Under the pieces are notes generated by a model. It was not told the DNA's origin and made no database searches. It saw only the letters and a program-made list of their open reading frames with translations. DNA of 37,146 nt from Anaerolineae bacterium (GTDB lineage Bacteria > Chloroflexota > Anaerolineae > JACIWR01). Location: NCBI GenBank assembly GCA_024653325.1, contig JANLFX010000024.1, forward strand, positions 1 through 37,146. Direction: 5' to 3'. A program made the translations under genes and the position numbers. Shown piece after piece: positions 1-7,648 of this stretch (positions are counted from its first letter, which is position 1; the number at the start of each line of letters is the position of its first letter).

Positions 1-268
1 CTTGGCCGGTGTCAAATGCTATTCGTGTTGGTAAGGTGCATGTATAGTATACAAGTCCTGTCGAAAAATCCCCACCAGTAATCAATGCCGATATATAGGG
101 CCTGATATCGGTCTATGCCCAATCACAAAACCCTGATGGTTTCTCACACTCAGTCTCAAATACCTGTCCGACAGAAAAGACAGGACACTTTTCGATTGGT
201 TGACCAAGAAAGCCTTGAAGATCGTGGAACACTTCTGTTTTCAGGACCGTAATCCGTAGTATTGCCAA
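1..268 (-). pseudogene. TIGR04076-like small protein gene with in-frame amber stop, cut by window start
   Basis: Reading minus from a TTG at 268, with a strong AGGAGG six bases upstream, gives a frame that begins LAILRITVLK. It continues through CPVFSVGQ and KPSGFCDWA, then meets TAG at 113-115 as codon 52. The same frame stays open beyond the stop (TDIRPYISALITGGDF) to the window edge, about 89 codons in all. The pattern C-P-V-F, G-x-x-F, then F-C-x-W-A-W followed by an I...L..GG segment is what I recall for TIGR04076, a family of about 90 residues with unknown function. The second Trp of WAW would be the mutated codon (TGG to TAG). I call it a recent pseudogene or a sequencing error. Function is unknown. 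Confidence 0.6.
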
Positions 269-301
269 CCTTTTCCTCCTGCGCCCTAACTATGGACTTG
301 A

Positions 302-330
302 TTGACACCTTCTTCATAACTGCCTATATC
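302..330 (+). promoter_or_regulatory. Possible sigma-70 promoter before the integrase relic
   Basis: TTGACA at 302-307 and TATATC at 325-330 are separated by 17 bp. A second, weaker pair (TTGCAA 331-336, TACAAT 353-358) lies just downstream. They point at the integrase remnant, which has no usable start, so they may be what is left of its promoter. The 269-395 gap otherwise shows nothing recognisable. Confidence 0.3.
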
Positions 331-395
331 TTGCAATTGTCAGAAATGGTGCTACAATACGTATTAATCCACCTAAACTGCAAAACTCGCTATAA

Positions 396-1082
396 CGCCT
401 CACTACCCATTATAGCCAATCTTTACGGAAAATCAAGCACCGTGGCGAAAAACTGCTCGACCAACTCCGCGAAGCCCCGCGCCTCATCAACCACCTCGAC
501 GGCATTCACAAACTGATGGCCCAGCTCCTCTACGGCTCCGGCCTGCGCCTGATGGAATGCGTCCGCTTGCGAGTCCAGGACATTGATTTTGAGTACCGCA
601 CCATTACCGTCCGCGATGGCAAGGGCGAGAAGGACCGCATCGTTCCCCTCCCCGAACTGCACCGCCAGATCGAACGGGTGCGCCTGCTCCACGAAGAGGA
701 CCTGGCCGCTGGCTACGGAGAGGTCTATTTGCCCGACGCCCTGGAGAAAAAGTACCCCAACGCCGCCCAGGAGTTTATCTGGCAGTATCTCTTTCCGGCT
801 CCCCGACGCTCCCTTGACCCCCGCAGCGGCAAAGTGCGCCGCCATCACCTCGACCCCTCCGGCTTGCAACGCGCCGTCAAACGGGCTGCGCAAAGGGCCG
901 AAATCCAGAAGCGCGTCACCTGCCACACCCTCCGTCACTCCTTCGCTACCCACCTTCTCCAGGCCGGTTACGACATCCGCACCGTCCAGGAACTCCTCGG
1001 CCACAAGGACGTACGCCCCACCATGATCTACACCCACGTCCTCCAGCGCGGCGGCCTGGCCGTGCACAGCCCCCTGGATTGA
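396..1082 (+). pseudogene. Integron-type tyrosine recombinase (IntI-like), core-binding domain deleted
   Basis: The C-terminal catalytic half is intact. It has the arginine box ([12 protein letters not shown]), the beta-strand lysine region (GKGEKDR), [12 protein letters not shown], and [15 protein letters not shown] with the nucleophilic tyrosine. The segment [13 protein letters not shown]...WQYLFP...DPRSG..RRHHL is the extra patch that distinguishes integron integrases from XerC/D. Upstream in the same frame (about 447-500) is [15 protein letters not shown], which resembles the extreme N-terminus of IntI. It runs straight into [16 protein letters not shown]. About 100 or more residues of the SAM-like core-binding domain are therefore missing. 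No ATG or GTG precedes the N-terminal piece; the first ATG (516) lies inside the catalytic half. It should be inactive. No attC site was recognised. Confidence 0.8.
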
Positions 1083-1266
1083 GACCATCCTCCCGCAGTG
1101 TCAGAGTCCAGGGGGCATGGTCTGGAAGTTGGGCTCAGTAACGACACGTACCCTGGGTCCGGTCTGGGACAGGCATGAAGAGCTTATCCGCAAACGCGCA
1201 GGCACGGCCTCCTGATCGTGCCCGGCTACGTTGTCAGCCTTGGCCTTATGCTCTGCATCCGTTGCC

Positions 1267-1752
1267 TCACACCTCGTACAGGGTAACAGTGTGGGCCTCA
1301 GTATCATACACAGCATAGGTACTGCGCCCGAAGCGACCCATCACCTCGCCCGGGTCAACCAGCAGCGTGTGGCCCATCTGCTCCACATTGGCCCGATGAT
1401 CGTGTCCGTGGCATACCAGGTCGTGCCGCCCGCTGGCGGCCAGATCCCGAGCCAGAGGCGGATAATGCACGACAGCCACCTTCCGCCCACCCAATTCCAG
1501 ATAGGCGAAAAAGCCATGCAGGGTCACATTCCCCGCTTTGACCGCCACCTGCGCCAGTAGCAGTGGGTCTCCGTCGTTGTTGCCGAAGACCACGTGCACC
1601 GGCCCGGAAAACCCTTCCGCTATCTGCGCCAGGGTGAAGGGAGCACAGAAATCGCCGCAGAAGATCAGCACGTCGGCGTCCTTCAATCGCTCCAGCACCT
1701 CAGCCAGCTTCCAGATGTTGTCGTGAGTGTCGGAGATAATGGCGATTTTCAT
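1267..1752 (-). CDS. YfcE/MJ0936-type metallophosphoesterase
   Basis: A 161-residue protein with the calcineurin-like set in order: D-T-H-D-N near residue 9, FCGDF around 40, FGNND around 65, and CHGHDH around 110. The length and the compact fold fit the small YfcE/MJ0936 phosphodiesterases, which are cytosolic and metal-dependent with unclear physiological substrates. The ATG at 1752 follows AGGAGGG with about 6 bases of spacing. Longer in-frame starts would run into the upstream PrsW-like gene, whose stop lies only two bases before this ATG, so the pair is probably translationally coupled. The exact substrate cannot be told from sequence. Confidence 0.85.
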   Translation of the reverse strand: MKIAIISDTHDNIWKLAEVLERLKDADVLIFCGDFCAPFTLAQIAEGFSGPVHVVFGNNDGDPLLLAQVAVKAGNVTLHGFFAYLELGGRKVAVVHYPPLARDLAASGRHDLVCHGHDHRANVEQMGHTLLVDPGEVMGRFGRSTYAVYDTEAHTVTLYEV

Positions 1753-1754
1753 CT

Positions 1755-2870
1755 TCAACCCTCCTTGCTTTGCACTTCTTGCCCGCATTTGGGGCAGAAA
1801 CGATGTTGAGAAGAAAGAGCAGCCCCACAACGGGTGCAGAAAACAGCCGTCTGGATCGGCTCCAAACCCATCTGCAACCGCAAATCCCTGATCTGCTGGC
1901 GCAACCGGTCAATCAGTTGCACGGTTGTCACCCCTTCGCCTGCTGCCTGGAGCTGGTGTTTCTTGAAGGACAGTTCAGTGACCAGGTTGAAAAAGCGGCC
2001 CCACTGCCGCCAGCGCTGCCAGCCCTCCCGGGTCAACGCCCGCCAACGGGTTCTGAAGCGGTCCAGGTAGGTAACGGCCAAGGTGTATTCCGCCGGAGAG
2101 ATTAAGCCGGTGGTGACCTCCTCCTGTAACTGGGAAGCGATCCACAGCCGCTCCTGCCGTGCGGTCAATAACATGATCACCAGCAGAACCAGGACGCCAC
2201 CCCAATCTACCAGGGTGGCAATGACCAGCGACAGGCACACAGTGGACTCGGCGAACACTGCACCCAAATTGTGCAGGCTGTGGAAGACCATCGCCGCTCC
2301 CAGGCCCAACAGGGGAACGAGCACCTTCTGCCACGTTTCCCGGCTGAGGCGGGCGTAACCCAGGGCTGCGCCGGTGCAGGCGGTGAAGAAGGAGTGGTTC
2401 AGCGCATAAAGGCCCACACGCAGCAGCACCGTCATTCCCCACGATTCCCAACCCTCGGTGAACAATGTGCCCAGGAAAGCGAAGAGGTTCTCGGTGACCG
2501 AGAAGCCAAATCCCACCAGCGCCCCGTAGACGATTCCATCCAGGACATTGTCGAACTCCCGCCGGTAAAACAGGAAGATGCCCAGTACGGCCAGGGCTTT
2601 AACCGTTTCTTCGGTGAGGGGTGGGGTGATGCCGTAGGTACCCACGCTGGCCACCAGACCCGGCCCCAAAAGCTCGAAAGGGTAGTCGAGAATAAGCTGG
2701 GCGACGAGGGCCAGGATGATGGCTGGCACGGCTCCCCACAGGAAAGTGACCGTCAGCAGCCAGAGCGGCTCGCGCTCGTAGCGGTCCAGCCACCAGATGA
2801 TGGCGATGTATATCAGGGCAGGGATGGCGGTAGCCAGCAAGGAGAGAATGAGACCGAGAATGATGTCCAT
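1755..2870 (-). CDS. PrsW-family intramembrane metalloprotease with C-terminal zinc ribbon
   Basis: 371 residues. Seven or so hydrophobic segments fill the first 260. They carry the PrsW hallmarks: EETVKA (about 105), DGIVYGALVGFGFSVTEN (about 130-147), HSFFTACTGAALG (about 178) and HSLHNLG (about 217), which supply the metal-binding and catalytic Glu/His residues. The soluble tail ends in a zinc ribbon with two C-x-x-C pairs (FCTRCG and FCPKCG). In Bacillus the family cleaves an anti-sigma factor; no anti-sigma gene is adjacent here, so the target is unknown. It is the first gene of a pair with the downstream phosphoesterase. The ribosome site AGGAG is rather far (about 14 bases) from this ATG. 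Confidence 0.85.
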   Translation of the reverse strand: MDIILGLILSLLATAIPALIYIAIIWWLDRYEREPLWLLTVTFLWGAVPAIILALVAQLILDYPFELLGPGLVASVGTYGITPPLTEETVKALAVLGIFLFYRREFDNVLDGIVYGALVGFGFSVTENLFAFLGTLFTEGWESWGMTVLLRVGLYALNHSFFTACTGAALGYARLSRETWQKVLVPLLGLGAAMVFHSLHNLGAVFAESTVCLSLVIATLVDWGGVLVLLVIMLLTARQERLWIASQLQEEVTTGLISPAEYTLAVTYLDRFRTRWRALTREGWQRWRQWGRFFNLVTELSFKKHQLQAAGEGVTTVQLIDRLRQQIRDLRLQMGLEPIQTAVFCTRCGAALSSQHRFCPKCGQEVQSKEG

Positions 2871-2904
2871 GTTATCAAATCTTACTCCTGTTGATCAGAA
2901 CATA

Positions 2905-3044
2905 CACCGCAGAGACGCCGAGTAAGCCGAGTGTTTCCGTGGTTTTCGCGGAGAGTGGCTGCCAACTAGCCCCAATCGCTGCCATTCAATCGAAATTTGT
3001 CCTGGTTTTGCCCGAAAATCTTTTTTCTCTGCGCCTCTGTGGTG
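2905..3044. repeat. Inverted pair of a CACCGCAGAG-type dispersed repeat
   Basis: CACCGCAGAGACGC at 2905-2918 and GCGCCTCTGTGGTG at 3031-3044 are inverted copies that match at 12 of 14 positions. They bracket most of the gap between PrsW and the MFS gene. From memory, this motif is a common intergenic repeat in environmental bacteria. No gene is visible in the gap. Confidence 0.5.
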
Positions 3045-3084
3045 AGCAGTTACACCCGTTTAATCGGCTGAGCTATTCCCCCTG

Positions 3085-4272
3085 TCATCCCTTTCCTCCC
3101 GGCCTGGCCGTGACCCGGGCGAGTAGAACTGCCGTGAGCACAGCGAACAGAAATGCTGTCCAGAAGGGCGCGATGAAACCCATGTACTTCAGCAGCCACG
3201 CGCCCAGAGTCGGCGCACTGGCGGAAACGAGCCCGGTCACCGTACCGAATAGCCCCATCATCGTGCCCCGCGTGCGGGGTGTGGTCACATCGCTGAGCAT
3301 GGTCTCATAAGCGATGAACCCCATCTGCATCAACATCCAGCTCACCGTGAAAATCGGAAGACCGGTCAGGGCGCCAGTAGCCAGCGCCCACGACACCAAG
3401 GTGGCGGTATGACCCAACACGCTGACAATCAGGGCGCGGGTGCTGCCCACACGCTGAATGACCTTACCGCCGATCAAGCTGGAAATGGTGGCCCAGAAAC
3501 CGCCGACGGCGAATAAGGAGTTGATCTGCTGGTCGGTGAAATGCATCACGTCGGCGGCATGCAGGGTGATGAACGGTCCATGCACAGTCAACCCCATCGC
3601 CACGTAGAACAGGCACGCCGCGGCCAGAAACCAGCGCAGCCGAGTAGGGGCGAGGCGTGCCTCGCTATCGCCAGGCCCATCCTCAGTCGTGATTTGTCGG
3701 TGAGCCGTTTCTTTCAATCCCAAACGCAAAACGGTGCACAGAAGAGCCACCAGTCCGGTAGCGGCGATCATCATGCGCCGTCCTATCGTCGGAATAAGAA
3801 TCGCGCCCAGAGCCGGGCCAGCGGTCACTCCCAACCCAACGCAAAACTCGAACACACCAAAAGCTGCCCCGCGTTGCTCATCCTTCACTGATTCGGCTAT
3901 GAGGGACAAAAACGAGGGCCACTGCAAGGCGCTAAGGGAGCTGGTGAGCAGCATTACCAGGAGCAGGGGTAGCCAATGGGTGCATGCGCCAGCCAGCAGG
4001 TACAGGGGAACGAAACCCAGGGTAGGCAGGACGATGAGCCATTTGCGCCCGTAACGATCGGCAAGCAGTCCGCCCAGAAACTGCATCAGGGAATAGCCCA
4101 GGTTTATGAGCGAGTAACTCAACCCCACTTGCTCATCGCTGGCCCCCAGATCCCGGAGATGCACTGGCAAAAGTTGGTACCAGGTGTACATCCAGGAAAG
4201 CATAAGGATGACGGTACCCGCCAGCACCAGCATGTTACGTTCCAGGGCCAACCAGGTGCGCAGTTGCCTCAT
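3085..4272 (-). CDS. Major facilitator superfamily transporter
   Basis: 395 residues with about 12 hydrophobic segments. The cytoplasmic loop signature between helices 2 and 3 is clear (GGLLADRYGRK, about residues 68-78). A charged central loop (ETAHRQITTEDGPGD, around 195) splits the two six-helix halves. AAG-GAG lies about 7 bases before the ATG. It is a drug/metabolite-type permease; nothing in the sequence fixes the substrate. It follows the aminotransferase/DUF72 pair on the same strand after a 39-bp gap that contains a perfect palindrome. Confidence 0.9.
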   Translation of the reverse strand: MRQLRTWLALERNMLVLAGTVILMLSWMYTWYQLLPVHLRDLGASDEQVGLSYSLINLGYSLMQFLGGLLADRYGRKWLIVLPTLGFVPLYLLAGACTHWLPLLLVMLLTSSLSALQWPSFLSLIAESVKDEQRGAAFGVFEFCVGLGVTAGPALGAILIPTIGRRMMIAATGLVALLCTVLRLGLKETAHRQITTEDGPGDSEARLAPTRLRWFLAAACLFYVAMGLTVHGPFITLHAADVMHFTDQQINSLFAVGGFWATISSLIGGKVIQRVGSTRALIVSVLGHTATLVSWALATGALTGLPIFTVSWMLMQMGFIAYETMLSDVTTPRTRGTMMGLFGTVTGLVSASAPTLGAWLLKYMGFIAPFWTAFLFAVLTAVLLARVTARPGGKG

Positions 4273-4295
4273 CCGTCGGCTCCTTGACGTGTAAC

Positions 4296-4331
4296 AATGT
4301 GCGACGCACTTTTAGAAGTGCGTCGCACATT
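4296..4331. repeat. Perfect 16-bp palindrome overlapping the DUF72 3' end
   Basis: AATGTGCGACGCACTT (4296-4311) and its exact reverse complement (4316-4331) flank the loop TTAG. The stop codon of the DUF72 gene (4312-4314) is in the loop and the right arm encodes its last residues. The layout matches the palindrome at 30668-30701 (GTGC..GCACTT, 4-nt loop, AAGTGC..GCAC), so both belong to one repeat family. It could also act as a terminator or mRNA stabiliser. Confidence 0.8.
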
Positions 4332-5034
4332 GGATCATCCGCAACCCATCCTCCCACATGGAGATGTTGTTGAACAGGCAGTAGGCCGCATCAAAGCGAC
4401 GGCACCACTCCAGCAGACACGCCAGATCCTCGTCAGTATAGCGATAACGATAGCCGGTTTTCCCGTGCAGGCGGAAATAGGCCAGGCGCGAGGTGACGGG
4501 CCACCGTTGAAAAGGGTCCACGGTGTGAATCAGATCAAGCTCCTGGCATAACGCGGCGACCATCTCATCCGGCCATGCCCCGCGAGGTTCCCAGGCGAAG
4601 ATCAGCCCACCCCGCTTTACCTCTGTAAAGAAGGCGCGCATGTTGGCGATATGCTCGTCGGTGGGCGTGAAACTGGCCGGGCATTGGAAAAGGACCAGCC
4701 GCGCTTGCAGCGCTTCTGCTATCTCCCAAGTGCGTTCCCAGGCGGCATAGACCTCCCTTGTAGGACGAAACGCGCCGCAGCGGTCCTGCGCATCCGCAGG
4801 GATAGACTCCTTGAGACGGCGATAGGTAGGGCTAGCCGGCTGGTGAGTGATAAGTTGCCAGGCTTTGAGGGTGAATTCGAACGTCGAGGGCACTTCCGCG
4901 CGCCAGCGTTGCGCTGTGCTCAGATGCGGCGGCTGGTAGAAGGTCTGCTGCACTTCGACCACGGAAAAGTGCTCCGCGTATTCAGCCTTGCGTCTGGGAA
5001 ACCCGCAACATCCGACTTTAATCGCCATTCCCAT
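4312..5034 (-). CDS. DUF72 (YecE-family) protein
   Basis: 240 residues. The protein opens with VGCCGFPRRKAEYA, then EVQQTFYQPP, and includes FEFTLKAWQLITH, LVLFQCPASF, AWEPRG and YFRLHGKTGYRYRY. It ends near CLFNNISMWEDGLRM. These are the conserved blocks of DUF72, a TIM-barrel family of unknown biochemical role. It starts three bases after the aminotransferase stop, so the two are an operon. A second ATG two codons in (5028) is an equally possible start. The final residues CATHF come from the palindrome at 4296-4331, so the original C-terminus may have been replaced. Confidence 0.85.
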   Translation of the reverse strand: MGMAIKVGCCGFPRRKAEYAEHFSVVEVQQTFYQPPHLSTAQRWRAEVPSTFEFTLKAWQLITHQPASPTYRRLKESIPADAQDRCGAFRPTREVYAAWERTWEIAEALQARLVLFQCPASFTPTDEHIANMRAFFTEVKRGGLIFAWEPRGAWPDEMVAALCQELDLIHTVDPFQRWPVTSRLAYFRLHGKTGYRYRYTDEDLACLLEWCRRFDAAYCLFNNISMWEDGLRMIQCATHF

Positions 5035-5037
5035 GCC

Positions 5038-6147
5038 TCAGACCAGTTCCCGGCAGTGCAGGAAGTCCGCCACGCCTTGCAGGAAGGCCTGGCTGTACTC
5101 GGGCGAGGCGGCTTTGCCCATGTGTCCCACGCGGAAAATGACCCCGCGCAATTCTTCCAGTCCGCCAGCGATGAGGAGGCCGTGTTCATCGCGCAGGAAA
5201 GCCTGTAGGTCACTGACCGGGACGTCCGGGCGGGTGCGCACCGCGCTGATCAGCGGACAGGCCCATTCGTCGGGAATGAACGTCTCGAAACCCAGGTCGC
5301 GCAGTCCCCGGCGGACGAGGGACGAGGCCTGAACATATTTGGCGTAGTGCGCTTCCAGACCCTCGGCCAGGATGTGTTGCAAGCTCACCTGCAAGGCGAC
5401 GATGTTGTTGGTGGGCAGGGTGATGGGATAGGGATGCCAGGCCCAATTGTCCATGTACCAGCGCCAGGTGCCGAGGTTAAGGTACCAGCCCCGGCCGGGA
5501 TTCTCCTGGGCAGCGACCATCTTCCAGGCTCGGGGGCTGACGGAGAGGATGGCGATGCCCGGTGGGGTGGCCAGGCACTTGTTGGCCACGGTGACACATA
5601 CATCAATACCCCACTCATCTACTGGCAGCGGCACACCACCCAGCGAGGAGACGGCGTCCACGATAATCGGCAGGTCGAACTCGCGGGCCACGTCCGCAAT
5701 CTCTTTCAACGGGTTGAGCACGCCAGTAGACGTCTCGTGATGCACCACGGCCAGGACGCGCGGGCGGGGTTGCTCTGCCAGCCGCTGACGCAATGTATCC
5801 GGTTCGACCGGTTGACCCGGAGCAAAATCTACCGGCAGGACATTCAACCCATTGACCTCGGCTATCTGGGCCAGGCGTCGGCTGAAAAAACCGCTCACCG
5901 GAATACACACCCCATCGCCAGGGGACAACAAGCTGTTCAGTGCCGCCTCCAGCGCAGCACTGCCCGGGCCAGGCATGAGCAACACATCGCTTTCGGTCTG
6001 GAAAACCTTTTTGAGTCCGGCAATAACATCGTGATAGATCCCCAGCCATTCCGATCCGTAGTGCGGCAGCGTGGGCTGGCCCATTGCCGCCAACACCTCG
6101 TCTTCGACATCCACCGGGCCTGGAATCATGAGTTTGTAGTGCGTCAT
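5038..6147 (-). CDS. Class V aminotransferase (alanine/serine-glyoxylate aminotransferase-like)
   Basis: 369 residues, the usual length of the family. It begins with MIPGPVDVEDEVL, the N-terminal block of serine/alanine-glyoxylate and aminoethylphosphonate aminotransferases. LMPGPGSAALEAAL binds the cofactor phosphate and VDAVSSLGG carries the ring-stacking Asp. The PLP lysine is K190 in VTVANKCL. GGAGG is seven bases before the ATG. It would move an amino group between a small amino acid and an oxo acid such as glyoxylate. The exact donor cannot be decided, and its DUF72 partner gives no clue. Confidence 0.85.
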   Translation of the reverse strand: MTHYKLMIPGPVDVEDEVLAAMGQPTLPHYGSEWLGIYHDVIAGLKKVFQTESDVLLMPGPGSAALEAALNSLLSPGDGVCIPVSGFFSRRLAQIAEVNGLNVLPVDFAPGQPVEPDTLRQRLAEQPRPRVLAVVHHETSTGVLNPLKEIADVAREFDLPIIVDAVSSLGGVPLPVDEWGIDVCVTVANKCLATPPGIAILSVSPRAWKMVAAQENPGRGWYLNLGTWRWYMDNWAWHPYPITLPTNNIVALQVSLQHILAEGLEAHYAKYVQASSLVRRGLRDLGFETFIPDEWACPLISAVRTRPDVPVSDLQAFLRDEHGLLIAGGLEELRGVIFRVGHMGKAASPEYSQAFLQGVADFLHCRELV

Positions 6148-6181
6148 TGTGTATCCTCCATCATTGGAAATTATCTTGAAA

Positions 6182-6203
6182 GGGCGCGTCTCAAACGCGC
6201 TCT
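6182..6203. repeat. Short GCGCGT hairpin at the 3' end of the membrane phosphoesterase gene
   Basis: GGGCGCGT and ACGCGCTC form a near-perfect stem around the loop CTCAA, next to the phosphoesterase stop codon and upstream of the aminotransferase start. It may be a transcript end or a dispersed REP-like element. Confidence 0.4.
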
Positions 6204-7408
6204 TACTTTCCCTTTATGGTCACCATCCCCACTTCCGGTGGGCACAGGAAACGGACGCGGGGCGCGCTGAGGCCTTCCATTCCCAGCCCGCGGGTGACGT
6301 ACATCACGGTTTGCCCTTCCTGGTAACGGCCCATCTCATATCGCTTGCCGTAAACCGAACTGGTGAACACCGCCCCGTACAAAGGCAGACGGACCTGCCC
6401 GCCGTGGGTGTGCCCGGCGAGCACCAGGTCCACGCCCTGCGCCGCAGCATCTGGCATGATGTCCGGCGAGTGATAGAGCAGCAGGGTAAACGCCGGTTCA
6501 GGCCGGGTGCTCAATGCCCGGTCCAGCCTGTGGGCGGCGATGACCGGGTCCCAGCTACAAGTCACCCCCAGCAGGCGAATGGTCTGGCCACGCACGTTCA
6601 ACAACAGGCCCTCATCGCGCAGCACGGTGATGTCCAGCCCCGCGAACAGGGCTTCCATCGCCTCTGGTGGGTCCACGGGTGGGCTGCCGGCGACGGCGTA
6701 CACCCCATACGGCGCGTGGAGCTGGCTGAGCACAGCGCGCGCCTCCCGGCGGGCCGTCTCATCGTACACGTAAGACAGGTTAAGATAATCCCCGGTGAGC
6801 ACGATCAGGTCGGGTGACAGGCGCTCGGCCAGGGCCAGTACCTCCCTATCCCGTTTCGTGATGCGCTCCACGTGGAAATCCGAGAGTTGCAGGATGCGCA
6901 GTGGTGGGGCATCGGGCGACAATTTGTCTGTGACCACCTCCAGGTCGGTCATCGTCAGGTGGAACGGTTCGATGGTGCAGGCATATATGACAACGAGAGA
7001 CAGAGCCACGTGCAGGATACCGACCAGCACAACGCATATCGTGGGTGACGTTCCGCCCGCGCGGGCGATGAAGGGGAAGAGCAATGCCAGCCCCACGTTC
7101 AGTCCCAGGCGGAAAACAGCCAGGGCCACCAGGAACGGCTCTACCGGTCCAAAGGAGAGGCTCAGGCGGGGCAGCGCGGACAGCAGCAGCCAGTCGGCAG
7201 CGATGAAAAGCAGGAATATAAGGGTAGCAGCCAGCCCGACACGAAAGTTACGCGCCAATAGTGTCCAGAGCAGGCCAGCCACCAGAGCGAGGGCACAGAG
7301 TATCAATATCATCAGTGGTTCCGAAAGTTGGGTCAGCGTATTCACGCGCACCAGGGCGCGGTGTAGTGGTCTATCCTGGGAAACCACGCAGTTGTTCTCG
7401 TGGGGCAT
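6203..7408 (-). CDS. Membrane-anchored metallophosphoesterase with altered GNHD motif
   Basis: The N-terminal ~155 residues hold four to five membrane helices. The rest is a calcineurin-like domain of the YkuE type: LQLSDFHV (about 183), LTGDYLN (about 216), LLYHSPD (about 321) and LAGHTHGGQ (about 342). The expected GNHD motif, whose Asn is a metal ligand and whose His is catalytic, is replaced by AGSPPVD (about 249), so activity may be lost or changed. The start is uncertain: neither the ATG at 7408 nor an in-frame ATG at 7312, which would begin directly at the first helix, has a clear ribosome site. Confidence 0.8.
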   Translation of the reverse strand: MPHENNCVVSQDRPLHRALVRVNTLTQLSEPLMILILCALALVAGLLWTLLARNFRVGLAATLIFLLFIAADWLLLSALPRLSLSFGPVEPFLVALAVFRLGLNVGLALLFPFIARAGGTSPTICVVLVGILHVALSLVVIYACTIEPFHLTMTDLEVVTDKLSPDAPPLRILQLSDFHVERITKRDREVLALAERLSPDLIVLTGDYLNLSYVYDETARREARAVLSQLHAPYGVYAVAGSPPVDPPEAMEALFAGLDITVLRDEGLLLNVRGQTIRLLGVTCSWDPVIAAHRLDRALSTRPEPAFTLLLYHSPDIMPDAAAQGVDLVLAGHTHGGQVRLPLYGAVFTSSVYGKRYEMGRYQEGQTVMYVTRGLGMEGLSAPRVRFLCPPEVGMVTIKGK

Positions 7409-7507
7409 GTTATTGCTGATTATCGGTACATTTCCCGTCGGTAAGGCGTCTCATTCCCTAGCTCCGGTTTCAATATCTCCCAGGCAACGGTGGGTTCGTC
7501 CTTACGC

Positions 7508-7574
7508 GATGGCGAAGCAATCCCCCAGCAGTCAACAGGTAGATTGCTTCGGGCCCTTCGTGCCCTCGCAATGA
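7508..7574. repeat. GAAGCAATC / GATTGCTTC dispersed repeat
   Basis: GCGATGGCGAAGCAATC and, inverted, AGATTGCTTCGGGCCC followed by CTCGCAATGAC make an imperfect palindromic unit in the gap between dnaE and the phosphoesterase. I know this as a repeat common in many bacterial genomes. No gene is visible between 7409 and 7648. Confidence 0.55.
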
Positions 7575-7648
7575 CGCCCTTCCCCTTTGGGTAGATAGCT
7601 GAAAAATTACGATTTGCCCCAGTAACCGGTTGATTTGGCGGGTTGCTA

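Noticed and set aside
113-115. Amber codon read as pyrrolysine
   Set aside because: Nothing in the window hints at pyrrolysine use; a TGG to TAG change at a position where the family has Trp is simpler.
262-516. 84-residue open frame upstream of the integrase relic
   Set aside because: It overlaps the IntI-like N-terminal remnant in another frame and shows no family features.
1083-1266. Gene or attC site between the integrase relic and the phosphoesterase
   Set aside because: No start with a ribosome site, no known motif and no convincing attC-type inverted repeat were found.
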